Source: Piper betle
Taxonomy: Eukaryota; Streptophyta; Magnoliopsida; Piperales; Piperaceae
Assembly: GCA_033002965.1 (NCBI GenBank)
Contig: JAURVB010012625.1
Span: forward strand, 1 to 64,000
DNA length: 64,000 nt
Reading direction: 5' to 3'
The position numbers and the translations under genes were made by a program. Below are positions 1 to 13,000 of this stretch, in pieces; within the stretch, counting starts at the first letter, position 1, and each line of letters starts with the position of its first letter. Below the pieces are notes generated by a model. It was not told the DNA's origin. It made no database searches and saw only the letters and a list, made by a program, of their open reading frames with translations.

Positions 1-877
1 GATTTCCGGCGGTTTCCCGGCAGTCGCGGGCGGTTTTTCGGCGACTTCCGGTGGTTTTCCGGCGACTATTGCCGGTGGCGTCTACTAGCCGGAAAGGGGT
101 CGTGTTGGGTACCCTCGGAACCGGCTCGACGAGCCCGACTCATCTATGAGGTCGACGTGGTCGGCCGAGGCAGTGGCTCGCCGGAAATTGGCTAAAACAG
201 GGCCGGCGGCGATGGGTCGCTAGATCCGGCCGGCCACGGCGGCGATGGCCTCCGCTCCGGTCGGGGAAGGCTGCTAGGGGTCGAAGGTGCTGTGGCGACC
301 GATCGATCACGGCGGCGTTGGTCACCGGCGGCGGAATCGGCCTGATTCAATTTTTGATGAATCAGCCTGATTCAATAACTCCTTTCTAATCCGATTTAAC
401 GTCCGATTCTGATTTTTTCAACTATGGTTGCGAAGATTAGAAACACATAAGGGTAGTTTTGTAATTAAAATTTGACTTGTTCTCGACTTGAGTAAATAAT
501 AATAAATAAATTAAAAAATATAAAATATAATATAATAAAATACTATAAAATAAAATAATAGTGTCCTAACTTGTATGATATGTTCTAAGCCTATTAACCC
601 ACCAAAAAATAAGCGTGTCTTAACACAATAAATGACATAATCTAATTCTATGATCCATTCAAAATAAAAAAATTGTGTGTACTCTCATATACTCTAATAA
701 CTCATTCTGCTATTGCATTATTGACGTTATCGTCATATACTTGGGTACACATAACCTTTATTGCTCATAACACAAATTACAACCCTGGCTCAACATGCAT
801 GTATTGAAACTGGTTCGACTGAAAATAACAGTTGAACCAAATAGTTCGACTATAAAACCTGACTGAGGTCGTAAACA
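1..877 (-). mobile_element. LTR of family A, partial, reverse orientation
   Basis: This is the sense-start part of a family A LTR, and the rest lies before the window. Positions 1-340 are the GC-rich block, which matches the reverse complement of 26,730-26,890 and 57,000-57,400. The AT-rich part follows and ends near 877 in a degenerate form of the complement of TGTAAAACCC. The small open frame at 140-325 lies in the GC-rich block and has no protein signature. Confidence 0.75.
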
Positions 878-950
878 AACCTCCATTCAAAATGTTGCAC
901 TTAGGGGTGAGCATTAGATTGACCAAACTGAATTATTAAATTGAGCTACC
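878..950. mobile_element. hAT-like terminal fragment
   Basis: The sequence around 905-950 begins TTAGGGGTGAGCAT and continues with a short A/T-rich stretch. That stretch recurs, slightly changed, at 1,857-1,881. GGGGTGAGCA is a common terminal form of plant hAT elements. The element is broken, its other end is not resolved, and no transposase frame is present. Confidence 0.35.
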
Positions 951-1848
951 TTATGCAATTCGAACCAACCTAAAAGATAGGGGATGGGTTTCAGAAAGAT
1001 AGAAGATGACTCGGCGATGTGCTAGCGATGACCGGTAGCGTCGATAGGTAGTGGTGCGGTGCCCAAGGCAAACGTCGTTGACGTGAATCAGGGCGGCATC
1101 GAGGGTTTGGGGGAGGGGCGAAGAAGCTTCGGGAGTGAAAAATAGGTTGGTGACCATATAGTAAATAAAAGTTTACTCGACTCCAACCCAAGTAAAAAAT
1201 AATAACTATTTCATAATAAATCTTTAAAAAAACTCTAAAAATTAGGGGGAAATCTAATAAAATATAATACACACAATAACATCATAATGATATGTTATAT
1301 AACCAATAACTCACCAAACTACCTTGTAACGCATCCCAATATAACTCCACCAATTTCGACTAATTCAAGTAAACCGATTCGTATCCGATTTTTGATAAAT
1401 CTGTTCAATACAATGACTCCCTTCCAATCTGATTCAACGTCTGATTCCAATTTTTACAACTATGGTTGGAAAGATTAGAAGCACATAAGGGCAACTTTGT
1501 AATTAAAATTTGACTTGTTTCTCGACTCGAGTAAAAAATAATAAATAAATTTCAAAAATATAAAATATAATATAATAAAATATTATAAAATAAAATAATA
1601 GTGTCCTAACTTAATTGATATGTTCTAAGCCTATTAACCCACCCAAAAATAATATCGCGCCTTAACGTAATAAATAACATAATTCTAACTCTACGATCCA
1701 TTCAAAATAAAAAACTGGGTGTACTCTCATATACTCTAATAACTCATTCTGCTGTTGCATTATTGACGTTATCGTTATACATGACCTTCAAGGCTCATAA
1801 CACAAATGAGGATTTCGACTCAACATGCATGTTCTAAAATTGGCAAGC
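951..1848 (-). mobile_element. truncated LTR of family A, reverse orientation
   Basis: Positions 1,000-1,190 are a GC-rich LTR block. Positions 1,370-1,845 repeat 350-830 closely: CAACTATGGTTG, then GTAATTAAAATTTGACTTG, then GACGTTATCGT. The copy breaks off before the LTR terminus and joins hAT-like sequence. Between about 1,290 and 1,370 a second partial LTR copy may be joined. The open frames here are LTR sequence, not genes. Confidence 0.6.
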
Positions 1849-1849
1849 A

Positions 1850-2300
1850 TATAGTTGACCAAACTGAATTATTGAATTGAGGCTTGATGGTTGAATTAGA
1901 TAATCGAAATACAATGATTTTTCACCTTATCCAATCTGAACCAATTTAAAAAATTTCAACTCAATTTGGTTCGGTAATTCAGTAACCAAATTTCAACATA
2001 AGTTATTTAAACATGGCTTATTTAATTATTTAATCAAAATTATACCATGTTTTAGTGAATATATAAGTATATAAAAATTATTTTAAACTAATATATTATA
2101 TTAGACATTTCAAATTTCATTATAAAAATATATGTTTCATAATAATTAACATAAAATATAGATTTTAAAATATTTAAAAAAATCATTTTTTTAATTTTAA
2201 AACAAAATTCATTCAAAATTACACTGCAAAAAATCAAATGAATTATTTTGGAACCAAGGGGAATTAAGTGCGGTTCTAGGTTTCACTCAATTAGGCTTAC
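1850..2300. mobile_element. AT-rich hAT-like remnant
   Basis: The region includes GACCAAACTGAATTATTG and TTCAACTCAATTTGGTTCGG. It shares the phrase AAGTTATTTAAACAT and the general layout with 21,110-21,505, which ends in a TACTCACCCCCA terminus. Both copies sit at the same relative place upstream of a DUF1639 unit, so the element was probably already there when the unit was duplicated. No coding sequence is visible. Confidence 0.4.
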
Positions 2301-3294
2301 ATCAATCACATTTGACGTAGTTTTGAAAATCAAACCATTTGGGATGTTGAGCGCGTAGTTTTACCCCAGTTGTAACCGGTATATTGTGTAGCGCCTTCAA
2401 ATCTAAGTATATTTTAGGTCATTGTATTATTTTAATCGTATCCATTTTTATGATCTAAGATTTTTATAAAATATTATTATTTTTTTGTTAAAATTATGGT
2501 ATTTGAACTAGTATTTAATAAAATATTAACGATATAATATATTTTAATATTTAATAAAATATTAATGATATAATATATTTTAATATTTAATAAAAATATT
2601 TTTTTCTTTATTTGAAAATCCCATTCAACGTGGTTGAACCTAATATATCTTATACGGACTATAATATGGTATGATAATTGTACTATATTTAAAATTATGG
2701 TTCAGGGTATGAAATTACTCATACAAAGTTACAAATACGTAGTTCTGAAAGTCCTTGATTTTGCAAATAATCATAACATGCGCAAATTTTGTAATTACAA
2801 AGACACCGGTGCCCAAGTGGCAAACAAGAGAAAAGGCCGAGTGTATGGTGGTGCCTAATTGGTACGTCCCACGCGCTTTTCGTCCAGTTTGGCGACTATC
2901 ACATAATTTGAACTTACCGCCGCCAGTCCAGCAAGCCCTCCGCGATAGGAAAAAGCCACGCAGCCCTCAGACATTCGAAGAATCGTTCAACAAGTAAAAC
3001 CCAAAAATCTGCTCAAGTAATGAAGCATCATTCAACAAGTGCACAACTCAAATCTGTTCCTCAAGCCCCATAGCAAAGTAATACTGTACACATCAAAGTA
3101 AAATTTGGAGTGACATGCAAGTCTACAACCCACAACACCATCCACGGCACCCGGAGCGTCCAAGACTGCTGCTAGACATGTTTATGGCAATAACTTGTTT
3201 ATGGACGACATGGGAACCCCCGTCAAGGCAACCCCGCCCTTTAACACGGAAACTTCTTGCTTCACTTTTCTTGAAAGCTATTTATTCAAAGAGT
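2301..3294. other. non-coding flank of the DUF1639 duplication unit
   Basis: Positions 2,310-2,330 (CACATTTGACGTAGTTTTG) and 2,738-2,760 (GTTCTGAAAGTCCTTGATTT) match 21,525-21,545 and 21,582-21,605, which lie beside DUF1639 copy 4. Copy 4 lacks much of the sequence between these anchors and exon 2. The short open frames at 2,634-2,997 and 3,115-3,297 have no recognisable domain. No gene is supported here. Confidence 0.5.
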
Positions 3295-4976
3295 TGAGGT
3301 CTTGCAGAGGAAGTTCATTTTTGAATAATTTCTCACGTGTCAACGTTGGTAGTGCTGAAACTTCTAAATAATAAGACCAAAAGTTGTCATCGAAGTCCCC
3401 CTTCCAGAAAAAATTTAAATTTTAGCTCAGCCATGTATGGTTGTCAGAAATTACAGAAAGAATTATTAAATTTGGCAGTAAAAAATTTCTTTGCGTTTGG
3501 ATATCTTAAAATTTAATCAATTTTTTTTATTTTTAGTTAAAATAAGCTTATGCAAAAATTTTACAAAAGATAATTTTTTTGTAGAAAATAAAAAAAAAAT
3601 TGAGAGAAATTTTGAGAGAGATACATGATAAACAAATATTTTATTTTCATCTTCTTTGCCATTTAAATATGGAAAATAAATCTTCAAAATTTTCATATTA
3701 TTACATTTTATTATTTTTTCATTTCTTATGATTTTTTTAAATTTACGTTACTTTCCTGTCAAACCCTCACGAATCATGTAGAAAGAAAGTAGGCTGTAAA
3801 TCTTCAAAACAATAAAAACACGAGGGTAACAAGATAAATCCTTCTTTCCCTCCTTTACATGAGGCTCAAACCCAATCAATAACTTACTTCTCCTGTTTCA
3901 ACGTTAAACGAGTATTATGACTAACTTAGACAAAGTCACAAATGTGGCCGACATTCTACAAGTAGGCAACTATATGCACTTATTGGGATAAGAAGCGCAG
4001 ACAAACACTGTTTAAACTTTGCCAACAGACATACCATTGGAAAACAAGAGTACAGCATCTACGACCTCCTGCTTAAAACCTGCAGTTCCAAAACAGGTAC
4101 TGTAAATTTAAATTCTACAGAGGACAGCTAAATCATTAGAAACACCTCAAAGAATCAAAGAAACAGCATGGTTTATTACATCTTAGTGAAAAAACACTAG
4201 CAGCCATACAATTAAGTTTAACAACCTTTTTCATAATAAGTTCATTTCAAATTAAAGAAAAAGAAACAGACCCGAGTCAAATTGGCCTCGCTGTCAAAAA
4301 GAAATTGAGGCCATATATAAGTGACATGCCTTATGTCTGAAAATTTGCAACAACTACTAGACATAAAAATTATGTGGGCACAGAGACAACAGTAGAATTT
4401 TCCGCTCATCATCGGACATACATGATCATCCATGATTTAACAAACTACAAGAACATGATACGGAGAAGTTAGCCAGATACAATAATGTGATAAATGCCTA
4501 CAAACAATCAAATCCCAATGCAAAATAAAAATAAAAATTTCCACAAACAACAAACATGAGCTATCCTTGAACCAATGCGAGTAGTTGCTGCTGCATAGCA
4601 AAAAAAGATAGCAGAGTAACAAAAGCTCAAGTAAACTTCAAAGATATAAGTGAAATCCGAACAGTGAAACTCCATTCGAGCATCAAACACAGGAATTACG
4701 GAAGCTACAAATTTACTGCAGAAGAAGAACAACGAGTGAAACTCCAAAATCTAAATTGACAAAGTCAGAATAAATTTTATTTATGATAATTCGTACTCAG
4801 ATCCCTAAATCACATGGTAGACTTTCTTTCCGCTGTACATCTAAAGTTAAGTAAACTAATTCGAAACAGAAGAAATTGCATACACAATCTCAATTCGAGA
4901 AGAAGTTAGTTCTAAATCAGTTAGTTCCACGGCTAATCCAATCCAATAAGCTTGTCAATTCGAAGTCCCCGGAAAT
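3295..4976 (-). other. region downstream of DUF1639 copy 1
   Basis: Positions 3,290-3,350 and 4,560-4,976 match 61,770-61,840 and 61,915-62,370 beside copy 5, and in part 14,745-14,935 beside copy 2. The distance from the first match to exon 2 is about 1.1 kb longer here, so 3,370-4,560 is either inserted here or lost elsewhere. It is AT-rich, and its short reverse-strand frames have no protein signature. Confidence 0.5.
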
Positions 4977-5783
4977 TCATGACTTGTTCTGTTCTTGAAG
5001 ATCATTGACTTCATACAAATCGGGCGTTACATCTGACAACCACAATCCCGGAAAAAATTCCTGCAATCAAATAAGAAAACCAAAGTTCGCAATGTTCTCA
5101 CCAAGAAGGGGACGAACAAAAGACAGGCGCAAAAGAAGACATTTTTAATCTTGCACTTACATCCAAATTTTTCTGGACGATCTTCGCCCTCTTCTTCGGC
5201 CGCCGGGACGGTTTTGATCCGGTCATTGCTAACAAGTCATCTTCAATCTCCTTCTTCGTCAGAGCAATCGACAACCTGTGCGGCTCTCGTTTTTTGGGCT
5301 TCACCTCCACGACCTCCTCCGGCGCAAGGCCCCTCAAACGAAGCGACCTCGGCCGCGTCTCCGCAGCCTTCGGGGAGGGGAATCGCCAGAACAGGGCTTT
5401 CTCCCATCATCCTCCGCGATCGTCGCCGGAGATTCGCACACCGACCTCCTCTTTCTTAGATTCCACGGAGAGGCTACCTCCGGTTTCGGCGCCGCCGCAG
5501 TGTCGCTTACGGTCTTCCCGGCCCCCGCCGCCTCCATGCGCCGGAGGTGACGGCGGAGCCGGGCGCGGATGCTCTCGTCTCCTTCACCGTCGTGGATCAG
5601 CAGCGGCGGGAGGTGGCGGAGGCGTACCTGCGAGGGCGGCGGATCAATGGAGGGGTGGCGGGGGTCGACAAGGTTGATGGGTCGGAGGTAGAGCTGGCAG
5701 CCCCAGTTGAGGGAGGGGAGGTGGAAGTTGTGGAGGGGCGAGCGCTTGCGACGCGGCGTCATTTGAAGGCGGAGGAGGACCAT
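4977..5783 (-). pseudogene. DUF1639 family gene, copy 1: two exons, frame break in exon 1
   Basis: Plant proteins with DUF1639 (PF07797) have no established biochemical function. Exon 1 runs 5783-5161 and exon 2 runs 5060-4977. The ATG at 5783 (an alternative is at 5762) opens a frame with PLHNFHLPSLNWG near residue 16 and SPWNLRKRRS near residue 107, both typical of the family. That frame stops at 5334. The next frame carries RLRGL near its start, then SIALTKKEI and MTGSKPSRRPKKR, and ends VQKNLD at a GTAAGT donor. A phase-0 intron of 100 bp ends in TTGCAG. Exon 2 reads EFFPGLWLSDVTPDLYEV and stops at TGA 4979-4977. All family motifs are present, but the two halves are one nucleotide out of frame, probably near the G-run at 5,371-5,380. 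Copies 3 and 4 have the same spacing, so the break is probably inherited. An unrecognised splice or an assembly error is possible but less likely. Without the break the product would be about 235 residues. Confidence 0.8.
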
Positions 5784-6632
5784 CGAAGAAGAAGAAGGAA
5801 GGAGCGGCGGCGAATTGGAATAGAAGAGAAGGAGAAGACGACGATGGGAGAGATGGGAATGGTTAAGTGGCGCGAAGGCGAAGAAAATAGGAGGGTACGA
5901 GGCGAAGCGAATGGTTCGGGGAAAAGTGTGAGGGGCGATGTGTAATTAAGCACCAGGTGCATATACTCTTTAAGAGCTCTCTTTCACGATTATAAATGCC
6001 CGTTAACAAAAATTAAATCCTTTTAATGACAATTGATCTATTAACGTAACTTAAATTCTTCTTAAACCATTACTTCTAAAATTTTAAATGTAAACCCCTC
6101 TAAGATTGAGAATGTCATCTTTGACCCTCTAATTCGTATGCTTTATGTACTGTTTTTTGCATTTTTGCTGATTTATAGTACGCCTAAATATATACTATAT
6201 TACGATAATGTCAGTCATCGTTATCAAAGCTTTCCCAAATAATTAATTTTAAAATCCTGCGTGTAAATCCTTATCAGATCCTCTAAAATCTAGATCATCA
6301 TCTCTGATTGTCATTCAATCTGATGCATGGTCATCTTTGATTGATCTTTGGTCTAATCTGTGTCTTTGATGTGTGTTTTCTTTGATTTCCAGTTCTTTTA
6401 AATCTGCGTCACGACGATAATGGCCCGTCAGCGGACATCAAATCTTTCTTGAACAATTTAATTTTAAAATCTTGCAATGTAACCTCGAACAAATTCTCTG
6501 AGTGACCGTAAGTTTGATTTGTATGTAACCTTGATCAAGTATAAAGACATATGACACACTAATTTAACGTAATTTTTATCCAATATGTAAGAAAACTACT
6601 TCCCAAAATACAATGTTATTACTCCTCGATCT
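5784..6632 (-). promoter_or_regulatory. 5' flank of DUF1639 copy 1
   Basis: Positions 5,784-5,945 are purine-rich on the plus strand (pyrimidine-rich 5' leader on the minus strand) and match 30,568-30,700 (copy 4) and 63,032-63,180 (copy 5). Positions 5,995-6,085 (GCCCGTTAAC, then TTAATGACAA) match 63,390-63,470, so the duplication also carried upstream DNA. No TATA box can be assigned with confidence. The remainder to 6,632 is AT-rich and shows no gene. Confidence 0.45.
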
Positions 6633-9350
6633 AGTAAAACTCGTGACCCGAGTTAGGGTTTTATAACCAGAACCAATCGATTCTACTACTATTTTTAATC
6701 GAGTCAATTTTAGGACACGCGTATTGAGTCGAGGCCGATCATGTATTATAAAACACGATAGTTATGAGTACCCAAATATATAATGATAACATTAGTAAGA
6801 CAACAAAATAGCATCAGAATGAGTTATCAGAATATATGAGATTATACCAGATTTTTTATTTATTTATTTTAATATTAGTCTACAGAATTATTTTTAGTCT
6901 GAGTAATGTATTAGGACGCGTAATAATGAGTTATTAGTAGACCATGTCATTGTAATGTTATGATGTGTATTATATTTTATAAAACTTTCCCCTATTTTTT
7001 GGATTTTTTCAAAAATATATTATGACTTAGTTATTATTTTTTACTCGAGTCGAACTCAGGTCAAGCTTTATTCACGAAATTACCCTCGACCATCACCCCG
7101 CCCTCTTCTCCCCAAACCCTCGACGCCGCCCCTGTGATTGTCGCCGACGCCGCCTCAAGCCATTGCACCACCGCCGATCGACGCCACCGTGCCCCACTGT
7201 GCCATCGTTGTTCCACCATGAGCGCCACCGGCAATCGCCCGGCCTCCACGACGCCGAATCGCCGGGCGACTGTGCCAGCCCTCCCGAAGCAATTCATGGC
7301 CGTCCAAGCCACTTTGCCTCCGCCGTGCCGTCGACGCCTTCCCTCGACTCCCTCATCATTTCCCCCACACCCAGCGCCAACACCGAGGCCCAATGGGACA
7401 AGCTGACCGATCTTGGCTGACTCGTCGCCGCCGCTAGCTGTCATAGCCACCGTTGCTACCCTCACCGCTACCACCATTGGGTCGAGCTGACCGAGCCAGT
7501 GCCAACCTATAGTCCAAATTACATCGCCGGAAAACCGTCAAAAATTGCCAAAAAACCAGATTCACCTAATTTTGCCGAATCCTTCACCTAATTCATCAGG
7601 TTGAACCCGATCGAACTTTGATTGTCGATGGGTGCCAAATTCGAGTATGGAGCCACACGACAAAACCGTAGTTGTTGTTGATTGCCGACGACGCAATGTA
7701 TAATTAATTCTAATTTAATTTATTAAAGGTGATAATTATTAGCCCAACATACTAGGATTAATGAATTGATGATTTTCTATTTTATTATAAATAAGAATAT
7801 GAAATTTGCTTAATTGAATTGTATTAAAACGAATGTTAAGGAACTAATTAGGTAAACTAAGTAATTATCATAATCTAATGCAACATAGAAGGAAAACTTA
7901 TATGAGATTGATGCATGATTGATATGTGTGCTATACGATGTGTGAATGCATTATGAGTGGGTGCTAGCTTTTAGTTTAATGTGTATGTAAAGAGTAAGAG
8001 TTTGCCGCCTAGGTGCAAGAATATGCTCTGAGCTTCTGTCAGGTCCGTTTATGACTCATTCCCTGTTTTACAATCTATTCTATTATATTTTTGTTTTATT
8101 ACTTGTAGGACTAGCTAAGTGGTGTTTTATTAGATTTCACTTACCTTGGGCCATTTAGTCAACCAATTTTTTAGATTAATAACCTTCGAGGATGAGATCC
8201 CCCAAGTTTGATTTCGAAAATAAAATCCACCTCAATTTGTCTTCGAGCATATTATACAAATCCCTTCCCATGCCTATATATAGTTTTATCGGGTTTCGGT
8301 GAGATGAGAGATGGAAAGACCTACTCGCACGTACCATGAGCGGGTTCACGTGCTAGTCAAAGCGGGCTCTGAATTAGTGAGTGTGGTGCTTTATTCCCGA
8401 AGGGTCCTGACAACTCCCGTTTTGAGTTCTTCACACCCAGAGAAACGTGGAGGTCTACAGGTACTATTTAGTACAGTGCACGTTTGGACTTGTTGTTCAA
8501 AGGGTACTAAAGACGACTGTCTAAAAGTACTTGACTTTCTTGTTCAAGGCTAGGAGAATTATGGAGGAAGTGAGATGGCTTAGGATATACTAGTAGTCTC
8601 AAGGGACTAAGAAAATGAAAAAATGCCAAGAGAGGCATCAGACTGGTCAATTTAGGACGCAATCGGGTCTACAGCCTAGTAGCTCCTCAATAGATGCCCT
8701 TTGGACTGTTCACGAGAAGTATATAAATATTTTTATTCAAAATTAGAGTCAGCTCTCATTTGCTAGTTTGTTATGTAGTTATATTTTTGGACCAGTAACA
8801 CTCTTTATTAACGTTTTTTTTATATATATGTAGGTGAGGATTAAATACTGGATATATCGGTTTGGATGTAGGAGCAATGACCTACCTTGCACACGCACAC
8901 ACACACTCGCCGACCAAATGGTTATTTTGGTTGTTTTGTTTTGTCATTATGAAGTGAAGATTTTGGGTATATAGAAATAAATAGTGATAACAAGATCTGA
9001 AATATACGTTAGGGTTCACTTTGAACGATAAAAGGTGGAAATGTGAATAGAATGAATAGGTGGGTCGAGACCCAAAATGTAAAATACTGTAACGTGGCCA
9101 AATTAAATGTGTATGTAAAAAATATAGTGTAATAAATGTACCTGGATTTCTATGTTTATATATGTTGATTTGACAGGGTGGCCCCTAATTGCTCTTTTAG
9201 GGTAGACTTTGTTGGTTTTATTTTAGAAATTCTTATCGATTTTATTGCTATTATTTTTTATATGAATTGGTTGTGATGTTATTCATGAAGTAGCATGCTA
9301 GGGTTTTTGTGCATTCATCTATGCATAGTGAGCCAGATTTGGGTGTCACA
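6633..9350 (+). repeat. 5' LTR, family A (2.7 kb)
   Basis: It starts AGTAAAACTCGTGACC, a mutated TGTAAAACCC, and ends GGGTGTCACA. In order it holds an AT-rich start, a GC-rich block (7,060-7,720), CGCCTAGGTGCAAGAATATG (8,008-8,030), a TATA box near 8,275, and a 3' part with GACAGGGTGGCCCCTAATT (9,173-9,191). The open frames at 7,061-7,477 and 8,311-8,553 are LTR sequence. Confidence 0.7.
8275..8283 (+). promoter_or_regulatory. LTR promoter TATA box
   Basis: TATATATAG follows CCCTTCCCATGCC and precedes TTTTATCGGG. The same box in the same context occurs at 27,575, 55,030 and 58,059 in other forward family A LTRs. Conserved position about 1.1 kb from the LTR end suggests the U3/R boundary; this is inferred from the sequence alone. 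Confidence 0.6.
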
Positions 9351-9353
9351 ATT

Positions 9354-9366
9354 TGGTATCAGAACC
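9354..9366 (+). promoter_or_regulatory. primer binding site, initiator tRNA-Met type
   Basis: TGGTATCAGAACC lies 3 nt after the LTR end. It matches the plant initiator-Met PBS TGGTATCAGAGC at 11 of 12 positions. This fixes the element as a retroelement on the plus strand. Confidence 0.8.
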
Positions 9367-9539
9367 ACTCTCGGTTAATTAAATTGCAAGATATTTTCAT
9401 ATGTGATGTGTATACAAAGACTGCTCCAAGTCTGGCTTGTAGGTATATATTTCTGTCCTTGTTGTCTTTGATTTGTAGATTTTTCACCAGTGGGTAGTTG
9501 GTAGCATTTTCAGAATTGGATTAGTGAGTAGGGGTAATC

Positions 9540-10046
9540 ATGGTAAGAACTCGAAGTAATTGGAACTGGTCTCCATCACCTCATTCTCTCAGAAAAGCTA
9601 GCCCTACTTATGCTCACAACGAGATGGTGTCTAGCCAACTGAGAACCACACCGTTGCCAGGAAATCCCAGTGAGTCAGTCTCAATAAGCCGCCATAGCGA
9701 GAGTTGTCGTAGTGGAAACCGTTGTAGCGTTAGTAGCCGTCAAACTGAAGCGAACATTGCTATTGCTTGGTTGGTAGAGGTACAAATGTAGATCCAATAA
9801 AGTGAGGAGGAATTCCAAAGAGAACTACAACAATTAGCTCTTGTCGTAGCACAAGCAGAGAAGAGAATAGTTGTGGGTGACTAGGCACAAGGGGAGCCTG
9901 CAATTCCCATGGGCCCTCTGCCGCCACCTCCTCCACCACTTCACTTCAAGTTGGACGGGATACAAAGGGTAGTGGACCTGGAGGAAATGAGAGTGGACAG
10001 ATAGGCGCCCCAGGGTTTGATAATACTCCAGTAGGGGCAGTATCAC
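9540..10046 (+). pseudogene. gag-like remnant of the family A element
   Basis: An ATG at 9,540 opens an 83-codon frame (start MVRTRSNWNW) that stops at 9,789. The same frame continues after several stops with a glutamine/glutamate-rich stretch and a run of prolines (about 9,910-9,945). The position, 190 bp after the PBS, and the proline run before a hydrophilic segment fit the start of a Ty3/gypsy gag. No matrix or zinc-knuckle motif remains. The 3' LTR follows at once. Confidence 0.45.
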
Positions 10047-13000
10047 TATAAAACCTATCACCCAAGTTTGGGTTTTATAGTTAGAACCGGTCGGTTTGAC
10101 TGTTATTTTCAGTTGAGTCAATTTGAGAACACACGCACTAAGCCGAGACCGGTCATGTGTAATTAACCATGAGGGTCATGTATACCCAAGTATATAATGA
10201 TAATGTCATTAAGACAGCAGTAGAATGAGTTATCAAAATATATGAAAATATGCCCAAATATTTTTTTATTAGACCGTAGAATTAGTTTTAAGTCGTTTAC
10301 CGTGTCAGGACGTGTTATTTATTTTTTTGGGTGAATTAATAGGTCTAGAACATGTTATTTTATTTTATTAAGAATATTTTATTTTATGTATTTTTTTCAT
10401 GTTTATTTTATATTTTTTAAAATTTATTTTGTAATATTGACTCTAGGAATGAGTTAAAATTTTATTATGAAATTGCCATCACCATTCTTCTTTTTCCACG
10501 ACTTATTTTCTTCCCCCCCTTTTCCTCCTCTATTTTTGGTTGCACCACCCAACCGTCGGCCACACCACTTCCGAGCAGCGCCATCGTCGGCCGGTGCCGT
10601 CCACAGCATCACCCCGCCACCCCCTTCCTTCTCGGCCACCCACTGCCACCCACCATGCATTTGTTGTCACCGGCCACCAACCCCAGCGACCCTCCCTAGC
10701 CTCTTCTCCCTCCTTCTTGACCCTTCCCTGGCCTGGCCAACACATGCACGGTGACCCAAGCCTACCGCTTTGCATTTGCGGTCATGGGCTATTAGCGGTG
10801 CCACCGACCAGTTGCGCCCCATCTCCGCCCTCACTGTGGACCCCCTATCCCTTACGCGACCACCCCCTACCCCCCTTACCGATTAGACCCCTCCACTTAC
10901 CTCCCACGGCCTTTCCCTGCCCTAGTTGGGGCTGTGTTGAGCCACAGCCGCCGTGAACTGCACCGCCGGCCGCTCCCTCTGGCGTGGTCATCTCATTCCG
11001 GCCAAGCTAGCCTCCTGTTCGTCCCTCATCCCTCACAACAACACCTCATCCACAGTCGCCAATTTGTTGTCTTTCCTTTGGTGGCCAGCGACCGTCACCA
11101 CCTGCCAATTGTAGGCCAGCCGGAGCAGCCTCGGTCAAGCCTCGTCACGTCCCAGCCACATGATCTAGTCCTAGCCCAGCCTAGTCTATCATCAGCTGAA
11201 CTGCAGTCATGCCGATGGCAGCCCCAACTATCGTCGCTTTGTCGCCACTTAACGGAAGATGTGAAATTAGGTATTAATTTTATAAACTATATGACTTGAT
11301 TAATAATTGAATGTCATGAATGGATGTGAGTTATTTTGAATAGGAATGTTTTCATGAATAACATTGATAAAGCTATACGTGCAATTTGAAAACGAATTAT
11401 ATTAATGTTAGAGTTGACTAAAAATGCAATGACTGAGGTGTAACTAGAAACACTAAATTTGAAATTAGATGTCAATGAAGTCATATTTATAAGTATTGAA
11501 AATTAAATTTTATGTTGTGAGGATAGTCGTATAATGGTAGTAATAGCTAAATTATATTACTCACGTTCGAGGACCAAACCAAAATATCATTGGTCCCGTC
11601 TCGGTTAAATCAACATGGAAAGACCAACTCGCACGTACCATGAGCAGGTGCATGTGCCAATCAAAGCGGGCTTTGGATTAGTAAGCATGCTATTCCATTC
11701 CTGAGGAATCATGACAATTCCCGTTTTGAGTTCCTCACACTTAGAGAAATATGGAGGTTTACAGGTACTGTTTAGTACAATGTGCATATGGACTTATGGT
11801 TCAAAGGGTACTACATGCGATTGCCTGAGAGGACTTGACTTTCGTGCTCAAGGCCAGGAGAATTATGGAGGAAAGGAGAGAGCTTAAGATATACCGGTAG
11901 TCCCAAGGGACTAGGAAAATGAGAAAATACCGAGAGAGGCATCAGACCAGTCCGTTCAGGACGTTATCGGCTCTACAGTCTGGTGGCTCTTCGTAGATGC
12001 CCAAAGGAATGTTCATGAAAAGTATATAAATGATTTTATTCAAAATGAGAGTCAACTCTCATTTGTCAGTTTCTTATGTAATTATATTTTTTTGGACTAA
12101 TAACACTAGTTACTAATATTTTTCTTTACATATATGCAGGTGAGGATTAAATACTGGACATGTCGGCTTGGACGGAGGAGAAGTAACCTACCTTGCACAC
12201 GCACATACACGGTCTCCAACCGAATAGTTGTTTTGGTAGTTTCGTTTTGTCATTATGAAATAAGATTTTGGGTGTACGGAAATGGATCGTGATAACAGGA
12301 TTTGAAATATACATTAGTGTGTAGTCTGAATGATAAAAGGTGGAAATGCGAGTAGAATAAATAGCTGGGTTGAGACTAAAACGTAAAATATTGTGATGTG
12401 GCCAAATTAAATGTATATGTGAAAAATCTTGTGCAATGAATGTATCTGGATTTCTATGTTTATTGATGTGGAAATTATAACGCAAGTGCACGTGTCGAAT
12501 TAAGTAATAAAAGTGATAAGAAAGTATCGTCCTACGAGGAATTAGTAGTAGAAATTCTTAATTACCAAAACTAATTTAATTAATTATACTTAAATGAAAG
12601 CAAATTCAAAGATTGATTTAATTATGAATTAAGATTAAATTAATCTAACATAGAATATTTAAATTAGATATTAACTTCAAGATGACAAACTTAGGATTTT
12701 CAATTTCACCTAGTGCTCTATATGATTAAAGTAATAACTTCTACCTGTGAATTGCACATTTGGATCATTAAGCATAGGAATTAATTATTCATGATAATCA
12801 CTCGATTCACCATAAACTTATCACTCACACCCAACTTTTATATCCTTATGAAATCATGTATGCAAAATGATACTTTAAGTTTTACCCTTAATAGTTACCC
12901 AAGACATATGAGTATATCTCTATCTCACATGTGAATCACCCAAAACAGATGAACAAATATTATTTTATTCAATGACAAATTTAATCTTTCTATTTCTAGA

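Noticed and set aside
5151..5945. Plus-strand frames over DUF1639 copy 1
   Set aside because: The minus strand has the family motifs and splice sites; the plus-strand frames are shadows.
7061..7477. Long frames in GC-rich blocks (also 10,467-11,299, 52,055-52,861, 53,560-54,264, 56,628-57,335)
   Set aside because: They sit at the same place in LTR A copies, are not conserved between copies, and show arginine/proline/alanine bias without a domain.
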